Of a stretch of DNA of 64,000 bases, positions 34,710 through 41,656 are shown piece by piece. Each line of letters begins with the position of its first letter. The stretch's first letter is position 1. The stretch is from positions 682,001 through 746,000 of the forward strand of contig CAXXKR010000004.1 in assembly GCA_963674955.2 (NCBI GenBank), given 5' to 3'. A program made the translations under genes and the position numbers. The stretch is from G963674955 sp963674955 (GTDB lineage Bacteria > Desulfobacterota > Desulfovibrionia > Desulfovibrionales > Desulfovibrionaceae). The notes under the pieces are model-generated. The model had not been told where the DNA came from and did not search any database. It saw only the letters and a list, made by a program, of their open reading frames with translations.

Positions 34710-34750
34710 AAAAAAGAAAACGCCCGCCTCCCGAAAGAGAGACGGGCGCC
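34710..34750 (-). terminator. Terminator of the RRM gene
   Basis: On the minus strand CGCCCGTCTC pairs with GGGAGGCGGGCG around TCTTTC (one bulge), followed by TTTTCTTTTTT. Confidence 0.8.
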
Positions 34751-34780
34751 GTATACCGGACTAGTATGCGAGTGCGGAAA

Positions 34781-35044
34781 CTACCAACGAGGGCGTTCCG
34801 TACGGGGCTTGGCTTCGTTGACCTTGATATTGCGGCCGCCGAAATCCTTGCCGTCCAGATTCTCGATTGCCTCGAGAGCGCCGGCTTCTTCCATTTCCAC
34901 GAAACCGAAGCCGCGAGGGCGACCGGTCTCTCTGTCCTCTACCAGTTTAACGGAAGTCACTTCGCCGAAAGCTTCGAAAGCGGCGCGGACTTCGTCTTCA
35001 GTGCAGGACCAGGGCAAATTGCCGACATAGATGTTCTTGGACAT
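34781..35044 (-). CDS. RRM-domain RNA-binding protein
   Basis: An 87-residue protein that is almost entirely one RNA recognition motif. RNP2 is NIYVGNLPW near the N-terminus and RNP1 is RGFGFVEM near residue 46. The C-terminal ~12 residues (AKPRTERPRW) are a short basic tail. Bacterial proteins of this size are single-strand RNA binders, often cold-induced in cyanobacteria; the targets here are unknown. TAGGAG lies about nine bases before the ATG. It sits behind a strong promoter, a ~110-base structured leader and an internal terminator. Confidence 0.93.
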   Translation of the reverse strand: MSKNIYVGNLPWSCTEDEVRAAFEAFGEVTSVKLVEDRETGRPRGFGFVEMEEAGALEAIENLDGKDFGGRNIKVNEAKPRTERPRW

Positions 35045-35089
35045 TGAAAAATTCTCCTAAAAATAAATTATAAAGCAGCGCCCGTGCGC

Positions 35090-35208
35090 CAATTAAAAAA
35101 AGAAGCAGCGAGCAAGATGCGTACGCTGCTTCTCGATTTACCTGTTTCAATTCAAACCAGCGCTGGCCAACATTAGGACCGTGCCTCCACGGGGACCGCT
35201 GGTGTAAT
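35090..35208 (-). ncRNA. Structured leader RNA or small RNA upstream of the RRM gene
   Basis: Read on the minus strand from the predicted start near 35208, the transcript holds inverted repeats (ACCAGCGG versus CCAGCGCTGGT, ACATTA versus TAATGT), a CCGTG-GAGG-CACGG hairpin and an eight-codon frame (ATG at about 35175) behind GGAGG. It ends in a strong terminator hairpin (35101-35133) plus T-run at 35094-35100. It could be an attenuated 5' leader of the RRM gene or an independent ~110-base RNA. No known RNA family is recognised. Confidence 0.5.
35094..35133 (-). terminator. Terminator within the RRM leader
   Basis: AGAAGCAGCG and CGCTGCTTCT pair perfectly over ten bases and are followed by TTTTTTAATT on the minus strand. 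A second CGCTGCTT copy occurs just downstream (35073-35080) before the RRM start. Confidence 0.8.
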
Positions 35209-35214
35209 GTGATA

Positions 35215-35243
35215 GTATTATGCAAAGAAAATGATAAAGTCAA
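35215..35243 (-). promoter_or_regulatory. Sigma70 promoter of the RRM leader
   Basis: TTGACT, exactly 17 bases, TAATAC on the minus strand; AT-rich sequence upstream. The predicted start is near 35208. Confidence 0.75.
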
Positions 35244-35340
35244 GCTATATTTGTCAGTGGAAGAAAAAAATATAATAAAACAACTACTACAATACCAGCA
35301 TGTTAACAAACAAACAACAAATACAAAAAAAACATGCCCC

Positions 35341-36240
35341 CTAGCATGAAAACACCTGTCCGTGGTCGTCCAAAAATCCGTTCAAGGCCTCCAGGCCGAT
35401 CAACGGCTCGGAAGACAGGGGCACAGGCCTTAGTCCATGCCGCTCAAACAGCGGCTCGGAGCCGTTCCATGAACTGTCCGCTCCGACCTTATTCATGATG
35501 ATGTTTGAAAGGGAGATGCCCATCTCGTCCAATGTCTTTTCGATCCGCTGGGCCTCGGCAAATGATAGCCTGTCGGGATTGACAACCAGATTTATCCGGC
35601 AGCGCCCGGTATCCATGAAGATGTCCCGCAATTCGCAGTAAAAGGAATATTGCTCTTCGAGTTTGTTGGTCACCTTGTCGCGCTCGAATTCGGCCTTGCC
35701 CAAATGAATCTTGGTGATGATCTTCTTGCGTTTGAGAATCTCCGTTCTGAGTTCAAGAAGCTGGTCGAGCCAGACCAGGGAAAGACTCGGCAAGTTGAAG
35801 AATTTCACGGTCAGGGCCGTTGGAGGCATGTCGAAAACAACCACGTCCGCATCGGGACGCAGGCGGCTGTAGTGCCGAAAGGCCAGCAACAACGCGTATT
35901 CCTCCATGCCGGGCGAATGCTTGATGACGCCGAGATGCTTCTCGAGATTGAAAGCGCTTTGATAGGTGTACGTCCGCTTGACCTGCGTTTCCACCCCCTT
36001 GAGGTATTCAACCACCCACTTGTCGATATCGGCCTGGGCAACGTGCAGATTGTCTGCAACCTTTTTAGGCTTTTCAGTGAACTCCATGTCGAAAATGTCC
36101 GCCTGGTTGTGGGCGGGGTCCAGGGACACGAGCAGAACATCCTTGCCTGCCCGGGCCAGATGCAAGGCCGAAAGGGAAGAAGTCGTGGACTTGCCCACTC
36201 CGCCCTTGCCTGCATGAAAGTGATAACAAGCTGAAGTCAT
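35341..36240 (-). CDS. ArsA/GET3-like ATPase
   Basis: A 299-residue deviant-Walker P-loop ATPase. HFHAGKGGVGKSTTSSLSAL at residues ~8-27 is the signature P-loop with two lysines. LVSLDPAHNQADIF is the switch I/Asp segment and VVVFDMPPTALTVKF the Walker B/switch II region. A late INLVVNPDRLSFAEAQR fits the ArsA/GET3 family. It lacks the duplicated halves of pump-type ArsA, and no arsB, arsR or arsenate reductase is near, so arsenite export is unlikely. It is last in an operon with two small genes of unknown function, one of them membrane-bound. Confidence 0.83.
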   Translation of the reverse strand: MTSACYHFHAGKGGVGKSTTSSLSALHLARAGKDVLLVSLDPAHNQADIFDMEFTEKPKKVADNLHVAQADIDKWVVEYLKGVETQVKRTYTYQSAFNLEKHLGVIKHSPGMEEYALLLAFRHYSRLRPDADVVVFDMPPTALTVKFFNLPSLSLVWLDQLLELRTEILKRKKIITKIHLGKAEFERDKVTNKLEEQYSFYCELRDIFMDTGRCRINLVVNPDRLSFAEAQRIEKTLDEMGISLSNIIMNKVGADSSWNGSEPLFERHGLRPVPLSSEPLIGLEALNGFLDDHGQVFSC

Positions 36241-36252
36241 TGGCCGTTTTCC

Positions 36253-36543
36253 TTAAAATGAATCGAACATGGAGAAAAGATCAGAAAGGGGGTCGTTTGC
36301 CGTGCAGACCCGATTGGTCATGATGATCAATTCCTTTTCCATCACCGGAAGCATTTCCATTGAAATATGCATCGGCGGCGCCTGGATTCCCACGAAGGAA
36401 CCGAGAACCAGCAGGCTGAATATGTTTTCCAGCTCGCGAGTCTCCCATTCCAGGCGCTCCGTCGCTTGATGCCTGTGGACTTCGTCCGCCAGATCATAGG
36501 CGGCCCGGACCTTGCCGAAGACCTTCTTGCAAAGGTTTTTCAC
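36253..36543 (-). CDS. Small protein co-transcribed with the ArsA-like ATPase
   Basis: A 96-residue protein without recognised family. The N-terminal half is basic and helical (KNLCKKVFGKVRAAYDLADE), the middle is hydrophobic (NIFSLLVLGSFVGIQAPPM), and the C-terminus is acidic and Met/Phe-rich (DPLSDLFSMFDSF). The middle stretch could insert in or lie on a membrane. It lies two bases downstream of the membrane-protein gene and 12 bases upstream of the ATPase gene, strongly suggesting one functional unit. Confidence 0.65.
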   Translation of the reverse strand: MKNLCKKVFGKVRAAYDLADEVHRHQATERLEWETRELENIFSLLVLGSFVGIQAPPMHISMEMLPVMEKELIIMTNRVCTANDPLSDLFSMFDSF

Positions 36544-36545
36544 GA

Positions 36546-37007
36546 TTATTCCCCGTGGCGCACGCGAAAAATCTTCATCTCAAAGGCCACACGCTTGTTG
36601 GTGGGGAAATAATAATAGGCGCCGTAAAGGGCGGCGAGAAAGGCGCCGGTGAAATGAAACCGGCTTACTTCAAAGAGGTAGCCCACGGCGGCGACATAGG
36701 CTGCGGCCACGGCCACGGCTGTGAGCTGTTTCTCAAACCTCAAAAATTCGTTTTGGGGTACGTGCTTCTCCCCACTCACCCGCCTTACGAAGCTGGCCCG
36801 GATGTAAAGAGGCAAAGCCACGGCAAGGGCAATGGCTCCGATGAACACCGCCGGTCCGAGTATGTTCAGGGGAATCGGAGGCTGGATATCGACTCTCTTC
36901 CCAAGCAGGGCCCACAAGGCGAAAACAAGGACTGCGGGGCCAAGGACTTTGCAATACTGGATAAAAAGGGACTTGCGCAGGGCTTGGATCGGATCGGGTG
37001 CGGACAT
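36546..37007 (-). CDS. Integral membrane protein of the ArsA-like operon
   Basis: A 153-residue protein with four hydrophobic segments: ~20-36 (GPAVLVFALWALLG), ~48-68 (ILGPAVFIGAIALAVALPLY), ~94-112 and ~115-130 (FTGAFLAALYGAYYYF). No family is recognised. It is the first gene of the three-gene operon. A soluble ArsA-type ATPase with a small membrane protein hints at membrane-protein targeting or a regulated channel, but this is only suggested by context. Confidence 0.65.
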   Translation of the reverse strand: MSAPDPIQALRKSLFIQYCKVLGPAVLVFALWALLGKRVDIQPPIPLNILGPAVFIGAIALAVALPLYIRASFVRRVSGEKHVPQNEFLRFEKQLTAVAVAAAYVAAVGYLFEVSRFHFTGAFLAALYGAYYYFPTNKRVAFEMKIFRVRHGE

Positions 37008-37017
37008 TCAGCCTCCA

Positions 37018-37048
37018 TAAAACCCCGACCGGAAGAATCCGGCCGGGG
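37018..37048 (-). terminator. Terminator of cstA
   Basis: On the minus strand CCCCGGCCGG-ATTCTT-CCGGTCGGGG is followed by TTTTAT, 27 bases beyond the cstA stop. Confidence 0.75.
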
Positions 37049-37074
37049 TGTTTCTATGTCGTTTCCCGACCTGT

Positions 37075-38808
37075 TTAGCTGGCGTCGGTAACCGAGGTCA
37101 AGGTGTCGGTCTTGAAGAACCGCAGCAGGCCTTCGCCGATGACCCAGAGGGACACGAAGAGGACCAACAGGTTCAGGGTTTCCAGGAGCACATTACCCTT
37201 GTCCATGTACATGCCCTGGTTGATGACAATGGCCCAGGTCGTCACGCAGGCCAGGAGAGCGCCGGGAATGCCGGAGATCATCCAGGCGAGGCCGCCACGA
37301 CGCTTCAGGTATATGGTGATCGTGGTCAGAACCAACGCGGCCAGAATCTGGTTGATGCAACCGAACAAAGGCCAGAGGGCCAAAGCGCCCTTGCCGTCGC
37401 CGCCGGAGGAAAAGGCCAGAATACCGGCAAGAATCACGGCGATCAGAGTGGAGAAGTACTTGTTGTTGAAGATGGCGAGCTTTTCACCCAGCAACTCCGT
37501 CAACACGTAGCGTTCAATTCTCGTGGCGGTGTCCATTGTGGTTCCGGCAAAGGAAGCCACGAACACGCCCATGATGGCCAGGCATATTTCCATGGGAATA
37601 CCCAAGGAACCGATCATGTTGGCGGCGCCGACAACGAAGGCGCTGACCTTGGAGCCCAGTCCCGCAGCGGCGGCCCAGGAGGAGTAATGGTTTGTCCAGG
37701 CGTCGATGCCGGTAAGCATGCCCTGTTCAGGATGCGTGTAGCCCATCCCGATGCCGGCGGCCACGGCAATGATAACGAGGGTGGACAGCACGGCTTCGGT
37801 AAGCATGCTGCCGTATCCCACGAACAAGGCGTCCTCTTCATTGCGCACCTGCTTGGAGGTGGTGCCGGAGGAGACCAGGGAATGGAAGCCGGATATGGCT
37901 CCGCAGGCGATGGTGATGAACAGAAAGGGCAGCATGGGCGGAGCGCCTTCCGGAGTGGCCTGGACGGCCGGGGCGACTATGTTCAAGTGGGTGCCGGAAA
38001 AGGAGGCCACCAGCACGCCGCCGATCATGAGCAACAGGGCCACCAACAACTGGTGCGAGTTGATGAAGTCGCGCGGCTGCAACAGCGAAGTCACCGGCAA
38101 CGTGGAGGCGATGTAGGCGTAGGCCAGCAGAAGGACCGTCCAGACGCCAGTCGACGGCATACCTGCGATGGCGGGCATGCTGATCGGCACGAGGGTTCCG
38201 ATGTAGACCGTGACGTACATAAGGGCCAGGGCGATAATTGACCAGGTCATGCTGTTGACGCCGCGCTTGTAGATCATGAAACCGAGCCACATGGCGATGG
38301 GCACTTCAAGCCAGACCGGAAGCACCGAGGCCGGATACATGTTGAAGATGACCGCGATGACCAGACCGAAGATGGCGGTGATGATCAGGAGGTCGAGGAA
38401 CACGACGACGAAGAAAAAATACTTGGTGCGCGTACTGATGTACTTTGAAGTGAACTCGGAAACGGATTTGCCCTGGTTGCGCATGGACAGGATCAACGCC
38501 CCGAAATCATGCACGGCGCCCATCATGATGCTGCCGAAGAAAATCCAGATCATGGCCGGGACCCAACCCCAGATGACGGCGATGGCCGGTCCGACTATCG
38601 GGCCGGTGCCGGAAATGGAAGTGAAATGGTGCCCGAAGATAATTTCCTTCTTGGTGGGCACGAAATCCACACCATCCTCAAGCTCAACGGATGGAACCTG
38701 ATTCTTGTTGGTCAGAGCGAAAATTTTTCTACCAATGAACTTACCGTAAAGATTGTACATTACGATGTAGCCCACGAACGCCGTGAGCATCAGCAACATG
38801 GCATCCAT
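37075..38808 (-). CDS. cstA: CstA-family carbon starvation/pyruvate transporter
   Basis: A 577-residue polytopic transporter with many membrane segments. Family motifs: HHFTSISGTGPIVGPAIAVI near residue 50, AVHDFGALILSMRNQGKS near 90, GFHSLVSSGTTSKQVRNEED in the middle. It is shorter than E. coli CstA and BtsT (about 700), lacking the long C-terminal part. E. coli members import peptides or pyruvate. The start at 38808 has AGGGAGAGATGGT upstream; the frame is open to 38883. A LytS/LytTR pair immediately upstream mirrors E. coli BtsSR-BtsT, making pyruvate-responsive control likely. Confidence 0.9.
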   Translation of the reverse strand: MDAMLLMLTAFVGYIVMYNLYGKFIGRKIFALTNKNQVPSVELEDGVDFVPTKKEIIFGHHFTSISGTGPIVGPAIAVIWGWVPAMIWIFFGSIMMGAVHDFGALILSMRNQGKSVSEFTSKYISTRTKYFFFVVVFLDLLIITAIFGLVIAVIFNMYPASVLPVWLEVPIAMWLGFMIYKRGVNSMTWSIIALALMYVTVYIGTLVPISMPAIAGMPSTGVWTVLLLAYAYIASTLPVTSLLQPRDFINSHQLLVALLLMIGGVLVASFSGTHLNIVAPAVQATPEGAPPMLPFLFITIACGAISGFHSLVSSGTTSKQVRNEEDALFVGYGSMLTEAVLSTLVIIAVAAGIGMGYTHPEQGMLTGIDAWTNHYSSWAAAAGLGSKVSAFVVGAANMIGSLGIPMEICLAIMGVFVASFAGTTMDTATRIERYVLTELLGEKLAIFNNKYFSTLIAVILAGILAFSSGGDGKGALALWPLFGCINQILAALVLTTITIYLKRRGGLAWMISGIPGALLACVTTWAIVINQGMYMDKGNVLLETLNLLVLFVSLWVIGEGLLRFFKTDTLTSVTDAS

Positions 38809-38914
38809 ACCATCTCTCCCTGTGTTGCGTGTGCATTGAACTCCGGGCGCCAGCCCGGCCTGGGGCGCCGACCACCCCGCCACTTGTAACTGGTGGGAGT
38901 TATAATGATATGAA

Positions 38915-38968
38915 GGTCCGGAAACAACGTTTGGAACGGTTATGGCTTATTTGAGGGTCCGAAACGAC
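38915..38968 (-). promoter_or_regulatory. Two direct repeats upstream of cstA, possible LytTR operator
   Basis: GGTCCGGAAACAAC (38915-38928) and GGTCCGAAACGAC (38956-38968) recur about 41 bases apart in the cstA upstream region, on the same face of the helix. LytTR regulators bind paired direct repeats, so these are candidate sites. Confidence 0.4.
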
Positions 38969-38994
38969 AAAAAGCGGACCTGAACTGCATTTTG

Positions 38995-40713
38995 TCACTT
39001 TTCGGTGACAGTGCGCCGGGGAACGGAAAACCAGACCTTGGTTCCCTGCCCCGGACAGCTCTCGATATTCAGGCGGTATTCAGGGCCGTATATCTGTTCA
39101 AGACGCCTGCGACAGTTGCGCACGCCGATATGACCGTCTCCTGCGTACTCTCCTTCGCCGTTGAGAATCTGATCCAGCCTTGCAGGCTCAATGCCCACGC
39201 CATCATCCTCCACGACTATATTCAAGCTGCCGTTATCGCTGCTCACCGTCAGACTCACCAAGCCGCCCTCGTCCCGGCCCAGCACTCCGTGTTTTACGCT
39301 GTTCTCAACGAGCGGCTGCACTATGAGGGAAGGGACCAGACAATCCTCAAGCCCCTTTTCCATATTGATCCTGGTGCGGATGCGATCACCGAACCTGGCA
39401 TGTTCGATCTCGAAATAGGAACGAATCTGATCCACTTCGAGATCAAGTCTGGTAAAATTTCCGTCCGCGCCCAGGTTTCTGCGCATGTACCGGGCCAGCT
39501 CGGTCAACAGGGATCGGGCTCTGTCCGGCTTGGTGCGGCAAAAGGAGCCGATGGTGTTCAGGGCGTTGAACAAAAAATGGGGGTTGATCTGGGCCTGCAA
39601 ACGGCGAATCTCCGCATTGGCCAGAAGCTGATTCTTGACCTGGATGTCCTCCAGTTCAAGCTGGGTGGAAAAGAGATCGGCCAATCCCTTGGCCAGCTCG
39701 AAATGCACCTCGTCAAGTTGTATGCTGTCGGTTCCGTAAAGCTTCAGACTGCCGACGATCATGCCCTTCTTCTTCATGGGCACGATGACCGCAGAGGCAA
39801 GCGGACAGCCGGGCATGTCGCAGCCGATGGCCTCCCGTCCGCGCAAAAAAGCCGCCTTCCCGGTGCGCATGACCTTCTTCGTGGCCTCGGTCCTGAGCGG
39901 CCTGCCCGGAATATGATGATCATCCCCGGCTCCGACATGGGCCAGGACCTCGCCGGGACTGGTTATGTCCACGGCGGCCACATGCACCCGCTCCCAGATT
40001 ATTCGCGCCGTGGCCCGGGCCGAATCGCGGTTCAGGCCGGAACGCAAATGCTTGACGGTCTTGTTGGCTATGTCGAAAATCTGCTGGATACGGCTGGAAT
40101 CCCTCTTGCTGCGGTAGACGAAAATCATATGCAGGGCCTGGACAAAGAGCACGGCCCCAAGAGTGTTCACAAAAATCATGGGGATGGCGATGACCTTGAC
40201 CAGGGAAACAGCCTGGGAAAAAGGCTTGGCCATGGTCAGCACCATGAGCTGATGGATGGTTTCCAAAGACAGGCCCAGGGTCAGCGCGACCCGCCAGTTG
40301 AGATTGTTGCCCCTGATACGCCTGGACACCAACCCGGCAACTATCCCTTCCATGAGTGTCGCCAGGGCGCAGGGGATGGTGCTGAACCCGACAGGATCAA
40401 TCAGGAAGCGATGGCCGCCGGCGATAAGCCCCGCACCGAGTCCGACCACAGGGCCGCCCAACAAACCTCCGGTGATCATGTACATGCCGCGCAGGTTGGC
40501 ATAGGACTCGAAAACTATGTCGCCGCCGTATGTGCCGAGGATGCCGAACCCGCCGAAGATGGCGATGAGCAGTATCCGGTATCTGCGTTCAGGCCTGCGG
40601 ATGACTCCGAGATTGGCGATGGGGGTGAGGGTCAGGATAAATATTCCGATGGCCAGCATGGCCCCGAAACGCTCCACCAGCGTGATCAGGAGTTGCAGGA
40701 TATAATGAGACAT
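38995..40713 (-). CDS. LytS-type sensor histidine kinase (BtsS-like)
   Basis: A 572-residue kinase. The N-terminal 5TMR-LYT membrane sensor covers residues ~1-200 with several helices (GGFGILGTYGGDIVFESYAN, LLGGPVVGLGAGLIAGGHRF). A GAF-like domain follows (~225-350), then the His-kinase segment LQAQINPHFLFNALNTIGSF with the phospho-acceptor His, and the ATPase domain (VENSVKHGVLG, VVEDDGVGIEPARL). It probably senses an extracellular carbon source and controls cstA through the neighbouring response regulator, whose stop lies five bases upstream of this start. It ends 186 bases from the cstA start. Confidence 0.9.
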   Translation of the reverse strand: MSHYILQLLITLVERFGAMLAIGIFILTLTPIANLGVIRRPERRYRILLIAIFGGFGILGTYGGDIVFESYANLRGMYMITGGLLGGPVVGLGAGLIAGGHRFLIDPVGFSTIPCALATLMEGIVAGLVSRRIRGNNLNWRVALTLGLSLETIHQLMVLTMAKPFSQAVSLVKVIAIPMIFVNTLGAVLFVQALHMIFVYRSKRDSSRIQQIFDIANKTVKHLRSGLNRDSARATARIIWERVHVAAVDITSPGEVLAHVGAGDDHHIPGRPLRTEATKKVMRTGKAAFLRGREAIGCDMPGCPLASAVIVPMKKKGMIVGSLKLYGTDSIQLDEVHFELAKGLADLFSTQLELEDIQVKNQLLANAEIRRLQAQINPHFLFNALNTIGSFCRTKPDRARSLLTELARYMRRNLGADGNFTRLDLEVDQIRSYFEIEHARFGDRIRTRINMEKGLEDCLVPSLIVQPLVENSVKHGVLGRDEGGLVSLTVSSDNGSLNIVVEDDGVGIEPARLDQILNGEGEYAGDGHIGVRNCRRRLEQIYGPEYRLNIESCPGQGTKVWFSVPRRTVTEK

Positions 40714-40718
40714 GACGC

Positions 40719-41477
40719 CTAAAGCCCCAACCTCAGCTTGAATTCACGCACCCGGCCTCGGCTCAGGGTCACTTCCGTCGATCCGTCGTCATCCAGCACA
40801 AGCACGTATTTGCCTGCGGTCCAGGGCGAAAACTCGCGGACGCGGCTCAGGTTGACCACAGTGCCGCGGTTGATCCTGAAAAATGAATGATGCGAGCGAA
40901 CCCGTTCCTCGAATTCGTCAAGGGAGGAAAAACCGTGGCAAGGAAATGTTTCCGAATAGGTGCTGACCATGAGCTGCTTGTCCACCCGTTCGCAATAAAC
41001 CACTTCCTCCGGAGGCAAAAGCTGAATGCGACCGCTCTTCTCCACTGTCAGCCGCTCCAGGCGAAGATTCTTGGGCGCTTTTGCCCCGTCCCCTCCAGCA
41101 TTGGTCTTTTTGGCCTGCATGATCATGCGGATGCGCTCCATGCTCTTCTTGAGCCTTTCCACGCTCACGGGCTTGAGCAGGTAGTCCACCGCATTTTCCT
41201 CAAAGGCCCTTACTGCGTAATCGTCATAGGCGGTGACAAAAATGAACAGCGGCGGATCGGGCAGACACAGTGCATCACGATGCACGTCGAACCCATCCTT
41301 GCCCGGCATCTGGATATCCAAAAAAACAAGATCCGGCGAGTCGGAACGAATGATCTCCAGGGCCTGGGTCACGTTCTGCGCTTCCAAGACCTCAACGTCG
41401 GGAAAACTCGTCAGCAGATATGCCAACTCGTCTCGTGCCGGCGGTTCGTCATCCACGATCAGTGTTCGAATCTTCAT
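40719..41477 (-). CDS. LytTR-type response regulator (BtsR-like)
   Basis: A 252-residue regulator. The receiver domain (~3-120) has IVDDEPPARDEL, phospho-acceptor Asp in LVFLDIQMPGKDGF and the Lys in DYLLKPVS. A linker leads to a LytTR DNA-binding domain (~150-252) with RSHHSFFRINRGTVVNLSRV. The start at 41477 gives a normal receiver N-terminus (MKIRTLIVDDEPP). It is first in the operon with the sensor kinase and most likely activates cstA. Confidence 0.92.
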   Translation of the reverse strand: MKIRTLIVDDEPPARDELAYLLTSFPDVEVLEAQNVTQALEIIRSDSPDLVFLDIQMPGKDGFDVHRDALCLPDPPLFIFVTAYDDYAVRAFEENAVDYLLKPVSVERLKKSMERIRMIMQAKKTNAGGDGAKAPKNLRLERLTVEKSGRIQLLPPEEVVYCERVDKQLMVSTYSETFPCHGFSSLDEFEERVRSHHSFFRINRGTVVNLSRVREFSPWTAGKYVLVLDDDGSTEVTLSRGRVREFKLRLGL

Positions 41478-41656
41478 GGCTTGATCACACGGTTTCCGCA
41501 CCGTGCGGGCGGTTTACATCTGACCTACGGCACGGCCGCCCGCGCTGTCAATCAAAGCCGCCGATCCGTTGACATCTTTCGCAAAAGACAAAACAAAAGC
41601 GGTCCAATGCAGAGCAAGAACTATAAGGACTTTTGAAAAACAAGGATGGTTGAACC

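Noticed and set aside
35341..36240. Arsenite-efflux ATPase reading of the ArsA-like gene
   Set aside because: Only one ArsA half is present, and no arsB, arsR, arsC or arsD is nearby.
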